NCBI GenBank assembly: GCA_025765615.1
Contig: JAIVFJ010000004.1
Coordinates: 434,001-498,000, forward strand
DNA: 64,000 nt
Reading direction: 5' to 3'
Source: Zopfochytrium polystomum
Lineage: Eukaryota; Chytridiomycota; Chytridiomycetes; Chytridiales; Chytridiaceae
Shown here piece after piece: positions 21,593-33,071 of this stretch (position 1 is the stretch's first letter; each line of letters starts with the position of its first letter). Under the pieces are notes generated by a model that was given only the letters and a program-made list of their open reading frames with translations, had not been told where the DNA came from and searched no databases. The position numbers were made by a program, and so were the translations under genes.

Positions 21593-22549
21593 ATGCACCT
21601 CCCCCTCCCGACCGTCTGCTACATCCTCCTCGCCAGCGCCGTCGCCGCCTCGGCCGCACCCACCGCAGCCAACCCCGCCATCGCGGTCGCCCGCCGCGGT
21701 CTCCTCGACTCGATCGAAAACAAGATCGACGCGGGCATCACCGGCACCGCCAGCCTCGCCGTCTCGGGCATCGGCAAGGCCGCCGACGGCGTCCGCAAGG
21801 CCGAAAATAAGGTCGAGGGCGCTGCAAGTACTGTCAAGAACGGCGTCGAAGGAGCTGCCAGGGGTGTCAAGAACGGCGTCGTCGGCGCCGAGCGCAAAGT
21901 CGAGCGTACAGCGAGCGGCGTCAAAAACCGAGTAGAGGGCGCCGCCGAGGGTGTCAAGAACGGCTTCGAAGGAGCTGCCAGGGATGTCAAGAAGCGCGTC
22001 GAGGGCGCCGCCCACGGCGTCAAGAAAGGCGTCGTCGGCGCCGAGCACAAAGTCGAGCGCGCGGCTGGCGCCGTCAAGAACGACGTAGTGAGCGCCGCCA
22101 AGGGCGTCAAGCACGGCGTCGAGGGAGCCGCGCGTGACGTCAAGACCGGCGTCAAGCGCAAGGCCGAAGCCGCCGCTGGCGAGGCGCGCCAAGTCAAGAA
22201 CAAGGTCGAGGGCAAAGTGAAGGGCGCCGAGCGCACGGTCGAGAACGCCGGAAAGGAAGCCGCGCACAAGGCGAAGCAGGTCACGACGGGCGCCGCGCAC
22301 AAGGTCCAGGCCGCCAAGCACAAGGCGAAGCAAGATCTCCACCAGGCAAAGGACAAGGTCGTCGGAGTCGCCAAGGGCGCAGAGCGCAAGGCCGAGGGCG
22401 CAGTGAAGGGTGCTGGGCAGAAAGTCACCGGCGCCGTCAGGAACGCAGAGCGCAGGGTCGAGCGAACCGCCAGCACCGCCAAGCAGGCGGGGTCTCAGAT
22501 TGCTGGCGGTTTCAAAGGCGCCGCACGCACCATTGAGGGCAAGAAGTAA
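21593..22549 (+). CDS. Secreted basic helical protein, long form (318 residues)
   Basis: Single exon. Signal peptide MHLPLPTVCYILLASAVAASAAP, short propeptide, then VARRGLLDSIENKIDAG, the conserved start of the mature protein. The body is degenerate 11-mer helical units rich in Lys, Ala, Val, Gly and Glu (KNGVEGAARGV, ERKVERTASGV), then a Lys/His/Ala stretch (AAHKAKQVTTGAAHKVQAAK), and a family-typical C-terminus (STAKQAGSQIAGGFKGA, ending GKK). Spaced Glu/Lys pairs predict long amphipathic helices. This is the best intact template for the broken 18.7-kb and 20.6-kb relatives. Confidence 0.82.
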   Translation: MHLPLPTVCYILLASAVAASAAPTAANPAIAVARRGLLDSIENKIDAGITGTASLAVSGIGKAADGVRKAENKVEGAASTVKNGVEGAARGVKNGVVGAERKVERTASGVKNRVEGAAEGVKNGFEGAARDVKKRVEGAAHGVKKGVVGAEHKVERAAGAVKNDVVSAAKGVKHGVEGAARDVKTGVKRKAEAAAGEARQVKNKVEGKVKGAERTVENAGKEAAHKAKQVTTGAAHKVQAAKHKAKQDLHQAKDKVVGVAKGAERKAEGAVKGAGQKVTGAVRNAERRVERTASTAKQAGSQIAGGFKGAARTIEGKK

Positions 22550-23009
22550 TTCGTGGTGGATAGACTTTCAGTCCTCGTCCGTCCGCTGTCGGCTACCTGG
22601 CATCCTGCTTTCTTCAGTCCTACGCACTTTCCCTCACTCTCAGGTTCTTTCCTTCGATAGTTGTCATTTTTTTCTTTTTCTTTTGTTTTGTGTTCTGTTA
22701 TGACTTTCTCTTGTTGCCGGTGAGCCGCCATCCAATCAAGCACAGTACGTACGTACACAAAGTTGCCTGAGAACCGTAAGAGTTGCATACATATAATTAG
22801 ACGCTATTGCCCAACAGGTGGTGCTGTGCCTCTGCCTCAATATATTTTCTCGTTTTTTTCTTTTTTATTTCTTCTGGTGAAAAACTGTCGACATGTCAGA
22901 CCGCTTTCTTTCTGTCTGGATCCGGTGGCATCCGGCGTTGGCTTCAGACACAAACACAAACACTGTATCAGAGTTAACGGTGAAGGCTGCAGCTAGAACA
23001 AGCACAGAT

Positions 23010-23027
23010 GGACAGACAGGCAGGCGC

Positions 23028-23058
<31 letters not shown>

Positions 23059-23070
23059 GGCAGGCACAGA
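23010..23070. repeat. (GACA)n microsatellite
   Basis: About 13 GACA/GGCA units immediately upstream of the 23.3-kb promoter element. Confidence 0.8.
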
Positions 23071-23101
23071 CATAGGCAGCGGCGGTCAGACAATCGCGCG
23101 T

Positions 23102-23140
23102 GCTCAGCCCGTTATCCCTTTTCTTGGCGCCTTTATAATC
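23102..23140 (+). promoter_or_regulatory. Promoter of the 23.3-kb gene: GCTCAGCCCG plus TTTATAA
   Basis: GCTCAGCCCG at 23102-23111 and CTTTATAATC at 23131-23140, 20 bp apart, 110-150 nt upstream of the ATG at 23252. This is the tidiest copy of the shared promoter layout. Confidence 0.55.
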
Positions 23141-23251
23141 TCGGCCGGACCGTTCCAGCCCTCCCGTTCTCTCTCCCCTTCTATTCCTCTCTCACAACTC
23201 ATCACCCACACCACCACACACTCACACCCCCGCCCCCCTGAAACCCCTACA

Positions 23252-23791
23252 ATGCGCTTCTCCCTCCTATCCCTCGGCTGTCTCCTCCTCGCCGCCGCCG
23301 CCGCCTCGGCCGCCCCCACCACCTCCGCTGCCGCCGCCGCCCAGCTCGCCCGCCGCGGCCTGCTCGACATGGCGGAAAACAAGATCGACTCCAGCATCAC
23401 CAACGGCGCGAACCGCGTCGTCTCGCACATCAACAACGCCGCGAACGACGTCCGCGCCGCCGAAAACAAGTTCGAGCGCGCCAAGAACGCCGTCAAGAAC
23501 TTGCCGCAAGCTGCCGCCGCCAAGGTCGAGGGCGCCGGACGGCGACTCAGGGGCAAGGCCATCCACGTCGCCGACCAGGCGCGACACATCAAGAACGTGG
23601 TGAAGCACGACGGCCACGCGGCCAAGGACAGGGCCGAGCGCGCCGTCGTGGGCGCCGCCCTGCGTCCGGTGCACAAGGTCCAGAATGCTGTGAGGGGCAT
23701 CGAGAATACCGCTACCACTATCAAGCAGGCGGGCTCCGAGATCGCGGGCGGTTTCAGGGGCGCCGAAAGCGTCATCAAAGGCAACAATTGA
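23252..23791 (+). CDS. Secreted basic helical protein, short form (179 residues)
   Basis: Single exon. Signal peptide MRFSLLSLGCLLLAAAAASAAP, propeptide, then LARRGLLDMAENKIDSSI as in the 21.6-kb protein. The middle is rich in Asn/Ala/Lys helices (NNAANDVRAAENKFERAKNA) with little strict repetition. The C-terminus (ENTATTIKQAGSEIAGGFRG, then AESVIKGNN) matches the TxKQAG(S/G)xxAGG signature closing the 18.7- and 21.6-kb proteins. A partial duplicate follows at 24.3 kb. Confidence 0.8.
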   Translation: MRFSLLSLGCLLLAAAAASAAPTTSAAAAAQLARRGLLDMAENKIDSSITNGANRVVSHINNAANDVRAAENKFERAKNAVKNLPQAAAAKVEGAGRRLRGKAIHVADQARHIKNVVKHDGHAAKDRAERAVVGAALRPVHKVQNAVRGIENTATTIKQAGSEIAGGFRGAESVIKGNN

Positions 23792-24275
23792 TCCCGCATC
23801 GCGTCGCGTCGCGTCGCTTCGCTTCGCTTGCGTGCGGTGCTCGATCTTTCGTCTGGTTCCTGCGGTGGGCTCCCGCATTCTTGTTTTCTTCCCTTTTGTT
23901 TTGCGACCCTGTTTTTTTTTTTTTTTGGTTCCTTTGTTCGCTCTTCTCTGCATGCTTGTTGTCAGTGGGTGCTGTAAACAAACTAAATACATACACAATG
24001 CTGATTGAATTTCCTAAGAAAGTCAATCGATTAGCCCCTGCCGCTGAACGGCGCGTATCTCTTTTCGAGAGATGATTCGCACGATTCTCTTGAGGGCACT
24101 CCCGGCGTTTTTTTTCGGGGATTCTGCCGATTTCACTGTTGTGACGAGGGTCGTTCATAGGGATGGGCATCCAAGTGGCCCCCAATGACGGTAACGAGGG
24201 AGTTCTTGTGAGTTGTTCCTTGACACAATCATTATCGGATTCTCACTCAAATAAACACGGCGGAGAGAAAATCGC

Positions 24276-24408
24276 CATGGGTCCGATTCACAAGGTCGAG
24301 CACTCCGTGAAGGGCATCGAGAATACCGCTGACACCGTCAAACAGGCCGGCTCCGAGGTCGTGGGCGGTTTCAAAGGCGCCGAAAGCGTCATCAAGGGCA
24401 ACAATTGA
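24276..24408 (+). pseudogene. 3'-end duplicate of the 23.3-kb gene
   Basis: An open stretch of 43 residues (MGPIHKVEHSVKGIENTADT, then VKQAGSEVVGGFKGAESVI, KGNN) matches the C-terminus of the 23.3-kb protein. The copy includes the stop and 3' flank: CTGTAAACAAACTAAATACA recurs after both genes (about 23970 and 24580). No signal peptide or promoter element precedes it, so it is a truncated tandem duplicate, though an ATG is retained. Confidence 0.7.
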
Positions 24409-24959
24409 TCCCGCGTCGTGGAATGACCGCTTGGCGCGTGGGGCCTCGATCTTTTTCGTCTGGGTTCATGCGGTGAAGCCCAAATCTTACAATATTTCAT
24501 CCTTCTTTGTTTTGGGTCCCTTTTTTTTTGTTTCCATTTCTGTTCTTCTTCTGCATCCATTTACTGTTGTTACTGGGTACTGTAAACAAACTAAATACAT
24601 ACACGATGATGATTTGAGTTTCTCGTCTATGAGATACAAAGAAATGGGATACGTTCCTTGACACCATCATCATTGGATTAAAAATGAATCAAATGAATAC
24701 ATTGCACCACGGCAAAAAAAAAAAAAAGTGTAGCGTTTCCCAACGTCCACAAATTGCCAGGTCTGTCAAACGCGTTTTTGGGAGTCCTGACTGGGCGACG
24801 CGGCGAATAAAGATATCGAAAGTAGAGTTCTCATCTCGGAATCCTATTTCCCAAACCCTTTCCGAGAAGGGTCTCGCACTGCATCTCAGAAATGCTGGGC
24901 GAGCGGAGAGGCGAGGCACAGTTATAATTTTTGGATCGCAACTCAGCCTTTTCTTTCGG

Positions 24960-25961
24960 ATGATGATCCCGTCCCACATCGCCATCAACATCACTGCCCA
25001 CCTCGACGCTCGCGATCAGTACCACCTCGCAACCCTCTTCCGCCTACAATCTGTCGCAGCCTACGCCTACCGCTCCCTCGTCTCCAGGCCGTTTGTGAAA
25101 GCCAGCAAACACGGCGACGTCGAGCTCCTGGACCGACTCGAGCGCGATCGGCGCCTATTCCCGTATCCCCACCCTAAATTCGAGAACTTCGCCGTCGCGG
25201 TTGCCTGCAGATTCAGACATGTCCACGTTCTCGAGTGGTGGAAGAACGCTGGCGGCGTCAACTGGAGCGAGGTGAACTCGGGGATGTTCGACCCGCTCGC
25301 CAGTCCCAGCGGCAGCGGGGCCATTGCGGTGCTCGAGTGGTGGCGACGGAGCGGGCTCCCAATGAAGTGCACGACCACCAGCCTGGACGAAGCGAGCAGG
25401 AAGGGACAGGTTTCGGTTCTGCAGTGGTGGCGGGAAAGCGGCGTCGACCTGCCTGCGGGCGCACGTTGCTTGGACGCAGCCAGCCAGGGCAGGCACATTG
25501 CCGTCTTGCAATGGTGGAAAGAGAGCGGACTCCCTCTGACGTACACTGTTCGCGCACTCAATATCGCGATCTCTTGGGGGCGATTTGACGTCTTGCAGTG
25601 GTGGAGGGACAGCGGGCTGGAGCTAAAGTATTCAGAATCAGTTATATGGGACGCTAGCAGGCCAGTCTTACTCTGGCTCAAACAGAACGATGTCGAGTTG
25701 ATCGGGTACGAGCGGTGCTTGGTGCGCGCAAGCTCGTGCGGCGACGTTGAGACTCTCGAGTTCTGGCGGAATCTTAATCAGCCGCTGCAGTACTCTGAAA
25801 GGCCTATCGATGCAGCAATTCGGTCGGGCAACGTCGCGGCGCTGCAGTGGTGGAAGGGCAATTTGGAGCTCAAGTACACGAGGTCATATGTGGACCGGCT
25901 CGGAAGAAAGTCTGCGGCTAAGAGGTGGTTTGAGGACAATGGGCTTCTACAGAGCGAATAA
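24960..25961 (+). CDS. LEWW/LQWW ankyrin-like repeat protein
   Basis: Single exon, about 333 residues from MMIPSHIAINITAHLDARDQ. The N-terminal 45 residues look like a short F-box-like helical region (HLATLFRLQSVAAYAYRSLV). Then come about ten degenerate units of 28-33 residues with the core VLEWWKNAG or VLQWWRESGLPLTY, preceded by an A/S-rich turn (ALNIAISWGRFD). These are ankyrin-type helix-turn-helix repeats with an invariant WW pair, likely a protein-protein scaffold. I preferred the ATG at 24960 over upstream extensions, which have no family resemblance. A homologue lies at 61.5-62.6 kb on the other strand. Confidence 0.8.
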   Translation: MMIPSHIAINITAHLDARDQYHLATLFRLQSVAAYAYRSLVSRPFVKASKHGDVELLDRLERDRRLFPYPHPKFENFAVAVACRFRHVHVLEWWKNAGGVNWSEVNSGMFDPLASPSGSGAIAVLEWWRRSGLPMKCTTTSLDEASRKGQVSVLQWWRESGVDLPAGARCLDAASQGRHIAVLQWWKESGLPLTYTVRALNIAISWGRFDVLQWWRDSGLELKYSESVIWDASRPVLLWLKQNDVELIGYERCLVRASSCGDVETLEFWRNLNQPLQYSERPIDAAIRSGNVAALQWWKGNLELKYTRSYVDRLGRKSAAKRWFEDNGLLQSE

Positions 25962-27959
25962 AACATGCCAGTGATGTGAGTAAAAGCGCCGAGGGAACAA
26001 CGGTGTGGAGATTGATGCGAAGACCGCTTGACTCGTCAGATGTCAGCTGAGACATTCAAACTCTGATGCTCGCCTTGAATGGACGGCAGGCCGTTTTCAT
26101 ATTTGCGATCTCACAACCGACGTGTCATCATGCGTTGCGCTGGATTGAACAAAAGTGTAGTGTAACAAAGAGATCCATGGAACTTTCTTTGGTATGCGCA
26201 TTCCTCGCAAGGTTTACTCAAGGTTGTCTGTCATCTCTAATCAGCCTCGTCGACTAAGCGATCATTCATGATCTTCGAACGAATCTTATGGCTCTTACGC
26301 CATCTCGTTTCGTCAATCAAACCGACTTGTGCCCAAGTTAGTACGTGAATTCAACTGAATAAAGGAAGCAAAAAAGCTCGGGTAGTGGTCGACGTAGGTG
26401 GAAAAAATATTTGGTGGTAGGGAAATCCCCTTCCACTGCAGATGGGGTCATGGAGCGAATGTTTAACTATCGGAACCTTATCGAGAAGGCGACGACGGCT
26501 CTCTCCCACCTCTGAGTTGCCATAGGACGACAATGTATTGTATAACCAATGTGGGGGTCATGGCAAGAGCGTCGCGGGTTTGCTAATTGAATACTGGAGA
26601 CGCAGGCTTTTCCTCTTTTAGCGCGCCGCCGACCGCCTGCCTCCAACCGCGAGAGATGGTAGCACCAGTGAGGAGATGATGTGGACGAAGTCTCAAACAC
26701 TGTTGTGATGATCTCATAATGTCGTCTTAGTAAGCTACGTGAAGGTTGCTCACCACCGCAACCTCGTTGACCGGTTGTGTGGCGGGTGGCACCAGCAAAA
26801 ATTTTGCTCCGCGAAAATTGTCTCGTCTTCGCATCTCTGCTCGCGATAGAAAAACATCAGTGTCGACAGCTGACAACAAGTGTGGATTGAGTAATCGTTT
26901 CGTTACGCACCTGAAATCCAGCGACGACCACATCCTCCCAGTTCATGATCCGTATTTCTAGGCACCATCGCAAACGCGTCGTTCCAGGTCTGCAAAGTTG
27001 TGATGCCGCTAAAACCGGACGACGACACCCCGACTCCTCCCCGGACACAGCAAATACGGCGGAGCCTAAAGCGAAGAGCACGTAGTCACCTTGTTCGCCG
27101 CCCGCAAGTCCACTGCTCCCTCGTGCGCCGACGACCGCGCCTTGCTGACTCGACGCGTGCATCCCACTGAAACGTGTTATTACCCGGTCGCGCACGGAGC
27201 GAGCCGCGCGTCGCGGAGCGAGTCTTCCGACGCCGTGACTTTCAGACAAGCCATCCTTCATGGCCTTAAGGCTCTGCCTGTTGTCTGACCGTCTTTGTGC
27301 AAGTAGCGGATGCATTCTCGGCGTGAGCGGGCCCCAAAGTCGCCCAGCGTAAGCCGACCGTTTCGTTTGGATCAGGCCCGTCATGTAGCGTCAGGAACAC
27401 GCCAGGGGCCTTGTCCACCCATTGAATGAACAGGAAGCTAGCGGACGGGTTCCTGCTCCCAGTCGGCACTGCTGAATGCGCCGCTCGCTCCCACGGAAAG
27501 GCTGAGCCCGGGCTGAGCGCAAGGACCGCGCAAGAACTGCGGTGAAGGGCTGGCTCCGGACGGAGTCGGGGTTCACATGCAACCTGCACGAACTGGTCGA
27601 GAAAATCTTGGTGTGAGGTTATGGAAGCTGGCTGAGCACGTCGGAAGCTTGCGGACCGAGGCGGCGAACACAATCAAGGTATCCGCACATTTCCTTTTGT
27701 GGGAGGCGGGCTGAGTGCAAGGAAGAAGAACAGGTAGAAAAAAGGCAAAATCGTGGGAAATGTGTCTCGTGTCTTCCGACTCCCGCAGAAATTGGAGGAC
27801 AAGAACGTGCTTCGCCCTCAACGGATTGAAGTGCGAAGGGGAACGGAAATGGTATAAAAGTTGCGGCGTGTACTGCAATCCCACCCACTACCATCTCACT
27901 TACCCACATACAAGTACACACACACACACACACAAACCCCTCGCTCACTACAAACGACA
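25962..27959. other. Two-kilobase intergenic region
   Basis: I find no supported gene. Several frames open on the minus strand (26.9-27.4 kb) but lack domains, a signal peptide or splice logic. Its right part holds GGCTGAG elements near 27500, 27511, 27630 (GGCTGAGCAC) and 27709, and a GGTATAAAAG box at 27851-27860, forming the promoter of the 28.0-kb gene. Confidence 0.5.
27500..27860 (+). promoter_or_regulatory. Promoter of the 28.0-kb gene: four inverted GGCTGAG copies and a TATA box
   Basis: GGCTGAG at 27500-27506, 27511-27517, 27630-27636 and 27709-27715, all in the inverted orientation relative to the other plus-strand genes, then TATAAAAG at 27853-27860. Confidence 0.5.
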
Positions 27960-28334
27960 ATGCACTCCGTCTTCCTCGCCCGCTTCACCGCTTGCCTCAT
28001 CCTCGTCCTCGCCATCGCGAGTCCTTTCACGGCCGCTGCACCGCTCGGTCGCCGCAGCTTCTTGAGCAACATGGAAGGCAAGCTCACTGGCGCAGCGGGT
28101 GCCGTCAAGAACTTTGCGACCAAGGAGTTCAACGGCGCAAAAGGCCTAGTTCAGGGCATCGAGCGCAAGGTTGGCCAGATGGGCGGCGCACGCGCCATCG
28201 AGCGCAAGGTCGCGGGCGTTGCGGGACAGGTCAAGGACTTTGCGTCGAAGGAGTTTGGCGGCGCAAAGAAGCTGGCTGGGCAGGCTTTCAGCGGCGTCAA
28301 GAAGGCGGTCGGCGCCGTCAAGCGGAAGCTGTGA
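27960..28334 (+). CDS. Secreted basic helical protein (124 residues)
   Basis: Single exon. Signal peptide MHSVFLARFTACLILVLAIA to about residue 27, then PLGRRSFLSNMEGKLTGAAG, the dibasic site and helix start typical of the cluster. Two approximately 45-residue units follow, each with AVKNFATKEFNGAKGL- or VKDFASKEFGGAKKL-type sequence and an AIERKV or GIERKV linker; the protein ends VKKAVGAVKRKL. Highly basic. It is the last member of the cluster, separated from the others by the LEWW gene and about 2 kb of non-coding DNA. Confidence 0.78.
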   Translation: MHSVFLARFTACLILVLAIASPFTAAAPLGRRSFLSNMEGKLTGAAGAVKNFATKEFNGAKGLVQGIERKVGQMGGARAIERKVAGVAGQVKDFASKEFGGAKKLAGQAFSGVKKAVGAVKRKL

Positions 28335-28704
28335 ATGAAGTTGGTGGAGGAGGAGTGAATGGCGCGTTTCACTCGTGTTGTGGTACGTGCGCCTGGTGTA
28401 TCTATTTGTTTGCAAGGGACGGGTCCTGTTGTTACTGTTTTGGGCGTCGCTGCTTTTTCCTTATCTTTGTGTTTGCTGTGCTTGTTGAGTAATAACAAGT
28501 CCGGGAGGACTCTTACCTCGCCCGAAATCCAAATGATGAAGTGAAGCGATTTGCATATTTAATGAAGGTAAAGTACATACATTAGCGGGTGTCACGTGCG
28601 TTGTCACTTGTTGTGTGTTGTTTGTGTGATTCCTTGTGTGGCGTCGTCGACTCCACGCCGTTCTTTCGTTATTCAATATCCGTGGCAACGACGGCACCGC
28701 CACA

Positions 28705-31700
28705 ATGTCACACACCTCCCCGACGCCGCCGCCGTCGTCCTCGTCGGCCTCATCGTCCCCGCTGGCAAATCCTCCCATCTCTTCGTCCGATGGCGGCACC
28801 GGCGGCGGCTGCGCCCCGTCGTTGCCAGCGGTGCGAAAGATTGCGTCGTCTCTGGCGCCCGCCTGCGACGCTTGCAGCCGCAAGGTTGGTCTCCTGCGTG
28901 GCGACGTGCGCTACGTGTTTACCCACCCTCCACTTCCTTTTGCAGAAAATACGATGCGACGGCGCGCAACCGTCTTGCTCCAACTGCAAGCGATCGGGCA
29001 TTGCTTGCACCCACACCCGCGTTCCAAGGAAGCGCGGGCCAAAGCCGGGCAACGTCAGCACGCTGGAATCCCGATTGCGCCAGATGGAAATGGCCATCGA
29101 AGAGGCACGATCGAAGTCCTCGCACTTGCTGGCTCGGTCCTCTCTCGATTCAGCAACGAAATTCGCCTTGCACGATGAGCCCCGGCAGCTCCCCGAGCTG
29201 GATGCCAGAGTCGGATCACGGCGACAACCCCTTGGCCGTCGTGGGCGAAGCAGATCAGTCGATGGACCTGTGGCGGTATATGAACAAGGATCTTCCTTCT
29301 TCCACCGCCCGGCCACCGCCATCTCAAGTCACCGTCAAATTTGAAGACCTCGTCGAATATTCTCAGGCTCTCCACTCAAAGCTGACTGAGGATACGTCCT
29401 TGTCCGAGCTCATCAGTGCCGCGGCCAAAGATGGACCCATTACTCCACGGCGCCTTTCAATATCTAGATCCTCAGGAACTCCATCTGCACAGGCAGACTG
29501 TGGACTTTCGTCCGCTCCAGATAACCCACTTGCTCATCTTATGGAAGCGTCCATGCGAGTTGCTTTCGTCGACGTGACGTGGGAGTATCCCCACAGCTGG
29601 CGTTCCAGTTGGGGTTGAGGATAATCCCCCTACCGCGCTATCTCCGAATGAACAGCAGCCGCCCACTCTGCCTGCTCCAAAGTCAGCCATCTCTTCGACG
29701 CTGCCTCCGCCGCCATCTGTTCGCATCACGCGCGCCCTCGTTGAAGAAATCGTCGAAGCTTACAGGATTTACGCGCAGTGTAACATGGGCATAGTTCGAC
29801 TCGACTCGTTCACAAAAGAGCTCGACCGGATACCTCGCCTGTTGGTGTACGCCCTATGCTCAGTGGGAGCGCGCTACTCGGAGACCGAAGAGAGAAGGAA
29901 GGAGTGGACCCGGCAATGGCGAAAACACCAGCAAAACTCCACAGAAGGGGAGTGGTCACTGACAAGAGTCCGCGCGGCTGGCCTGCTGACGAATCTGAGT
30001 GATGTCTTTTACATGAAAGCGCGAGAGCTTGTTGGCGAGTTTTTGAATGAGCCGAAACTTGAAATTGTGAGCGCTTTAATTCACCTCGGCGTACATGCAG
30101 CTGGTAAGAGGAGATTTCGCATCACTTACATTGTTTTCTGACTTCCTTGCAGAAAGCGGGCGTGGCTCGGCTGCGTGGATGTATAGTGGGATGGCAACTC
30201 GTATGGCTCTCGAGCTACGCCTCAACGAAGAGGTTCCTGAAGAATCAATGTCGATAGGTGAGCGAGAGTTGCGACGACGACTGTGGTGGGCTTGCTTTGC
30301 CATGGATCGTGTCGGAGGTGCGCTTTCCGAACATGCGATGGTAATTAAGGAGGAGGGTAAGTTGAACTTGCGGTTTATCGTCTCCCTTTGTCTCAGTTTC
30401 TTTCTAAACGCTGTTGCAGAATGTCTGTGCTATCTCCCCAGTCTTAATGAGGAGTTGGATGGGTCCTTTATCAACCTACGTGAAGCGGCGGAATCCTCGA
30501 AACTGGCCCTTAACCCCGCCAGCAACTCTACGGAGAGATTTATGGTCTCGGTGATGTCATCCTCGAGCGATTCCTTTCCATCTTTACCCCCTCTGTCCGT
30601 CCTCAGTTTGGAACCGCTCATGTTGAAGCTCTTTGGCCGCGTTATTCAGTTCAGTCACCAGCACTCTCGATTTTTGCAGAGGCAGTCCAGAAGCGGGAGT
30701 AGCTCTTTTGATACAGAGCAAGCCGCCCAATTCGAATATCGATTGGCTTCAATTGATGCATCGCTAAGGACTTTTTCGCTGTCGCAGCAATCATGGATTC
30801 AACCGAGTAGTGCGGAAACTATTGTCACTAGTTCGAAAATGGTCGACCTACTCTCCTGGAACGTCTCGTATTACCACTTAACCTTTCATGCGAGCCTTAT
30901 CATGCTTCACCGGCCGAAGCTAATGGCTTCCTTTCGCGAAGCGCAGCAAGCTTCTCAGGTGTCTCCTGTTGGCGTATCCTTCGGTAGTTCGCAGTCTGTG
31001 AACCCTTTTGCTGCGGTGCTTCAAACGAATTCTGCGACTGTTTGCTCGACCGCCGCTGCAGCCTCCACCGCTTTGCTTCGAGGAATTTTGAAGACCAATC
31101 CTCGTTTGCGCTTCATGGCAGCATTTTGTGCTTACGGTGTCATCCAATCGGCCTGGATTCACATCATCATCAGCCAGTTGACTGCCGCAGCCCTTCAGAG
31201 GGATGCAGCAGACCCGACTCTCGACAAAACGGAAGCGCTGGCGCGGCTAGGGGCCGCCGAGGCTGCGGTTGCTGCAAGGTTTGAGGACGTAAAAGTCCAT
31301 CTTGCGGCGTTGGATGGAATGGCGGAAGACTTTTTCCTGATGGAACGGGCACGAGAGGTGATCAAGGGGGTGCTCAGGGTTGCGCAAACGACTGCCAAAA
31401 GGGTCATTGAGAAAGCCAGAGCAAGAAGGCTTCAGCCGAATGGCCTCGGCACGGCCAGCGTGTACGAAAATTCCCTTTCGGAAAGGACTGGCCGAAACAA
31501 CCCGTCTGTCTCGCAAACTTCATCCTCGGCTCGTGTGATCCGGGAGCCTTCGGCCGCTCGACGAGCAAGAGCCGCTTCCAACACTGCTTCTGGAGACGCA
31601 CATCGTCAATTCGTTGCCAAGCCAAAACCGACCGCCGACAAACCGCCCACGTCGATTGCCCCAACGACGCCACCCCTGAAGCTGGAGCAATCGTCTCTGG

Positions 31701-32047
31701 GATTCTTTTCGAGCCACCAGGCTTTCGCATTCACTGCTCCACCAGACTCCGTTTCAACATCCGCTGTCCCCGAATTCACACTCACACCGAGTGGATACAG
31801 CGGCGGCGCCTCCTCCAAAGAACCCACACCCGAGGGATCGACCTCGACACCGCAAGAAGATCCGCACACCAGCAGCCACACTTCGCACTTGGAGCCGACG
31901 GACAGCAACCACAGACCGTCTCCCGACGTGGACATGTTCTCCGCAATGTCCGCCGCGCTGGACATGGAACTTGCTTGGGGCCTCGAGTTTGGCATGAGCG
32001 GACTCGGCGAAGGGATCGCTGTCCTTGGCAACGTCGGTGCGTCGTCA

Positions 32048-32079
<32 letters not shown>

Positions 32080-32542
32080 TTCATTTACGCCGGCGGCTCC
32101 TTCTTCGTTGTCCTCGCAGCCGTCAAACGAACAGGGAGAGGAGATTTCCCTGTCCGAGTGGCTGGCCGCCGACTTTGAAGAACCGAACGCAGAAACCTCG
32201 GCGGCGGCGGCGTCCGCAGGCCTCGCGGCGCTGCTCGGCATCGGATCTGCGCCCGGCTCCGCAAATTCGTCGTCCCCGTCCGCGCAACAGCGGTTCGGGA
32301 TGTTTGGCGGCGCGGCACAGGACGCAGAGCTGTTTTTTTCGCTGAGGGACGCCGGTGCCGCGCGCGGGTGGGGCGGTGCCTTTGCCGCGGACGAAAGGAC
32401 TGGCGAAAGTGGCGAGAGTACCGCGGTGCCGGCTGCGGCTACAGAGGACACGGTGATGGGGGAGCCGAATCGGGCTCACGCGAACGGCGAGCCCGAGCCG
32501 TCGTGGATCGAGGCGTTTTTGAAGACTCACGCGTTGCAGTGA
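28705..32542 (+). CDS. Zn2Cys6 fungal transcription factor (six exons)
   Basis: Exons 28705-28884, 28946-29136, 29189-29558, 29620-30103, 30153-30356 and 30420-32542 total 1183 residues with phases closing. The intron after CDACSRK splits the zinc cluster; joined it reads ACDACSRKKIRCDG, then PSCSNCKRSGIACTH, with all six Cys. A linker and short coiled coil (LESRLRQMEMAIEEA) follow. The middle region has the fungal_trans signature (ALIHLGVHAAESGRGSAAWM, YSGMATRMALELRLN, RRLWWACFAMDR). The C-terminal third is Ser/Pro/Ala-rich with a Ser run encoded by (TCG)n. Introns 2 and 3 are less certain. It lies just downstream of the secreted cluster; regulation of that cluster is possible but untested. 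Confidence 0.85.
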
Positions 32543-33071
32543 CGAGAGAAGGTGTTCGATCTTGGGGTCGAGTTGATGTAGGTCTTGGATTGTTGACGGC
32601 TCACTTCCAAATGGGTCTCCTGGCGTCATTTTTTACTTTCTCTTTTTTCCACGTCTCGCTTTGTTTTGAGTTACGCACACTGCCTTGTATGATGATTCAG
32701 CATTACTGTAGCTTTCGTTTCAACCATAGCTTCTTTTTCTCGGCGCATTGTGAAGCGTCGTCGTCTTTACTGCTTTTCGATGGAGTCGAGTGAAGTGCAT
32801 TGGCACAACTAAATATTTGAGTCTTTCCATTGCGATCTCTTTTATTTTTCCTTGAGCTGGGCCTTGGCAGCATTGATGCATCTCCCTTACGCTTTGCACA
32901 TACAAGGCCTGTGGTTTCACGACCACCTCATCTGGAAACGTTCACCCAATCAGGACATTTTTGAATGTTCCTTTCAATAGTGACGAAAAGTGGCGATTGC
33001 GGTCGATGCAAACAAATTATATGACAAAAGAAAGAGAGAAACAAAGAAACCAGCCCCAGCGCGTTCGACCA
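32543..33071. other. Convergent intergenic region
   Basis: 529 bp between the 3' ends of the transcription factor and the TIR gene; no gene seen. Confidence 0.6.

Noticed and set aside
26857..27384. A 175-residue minus frame in the 26-28 kb gap
   Set aside because: No signal peptide, domain or conserved motif, and codon use is unlike the neighbours.
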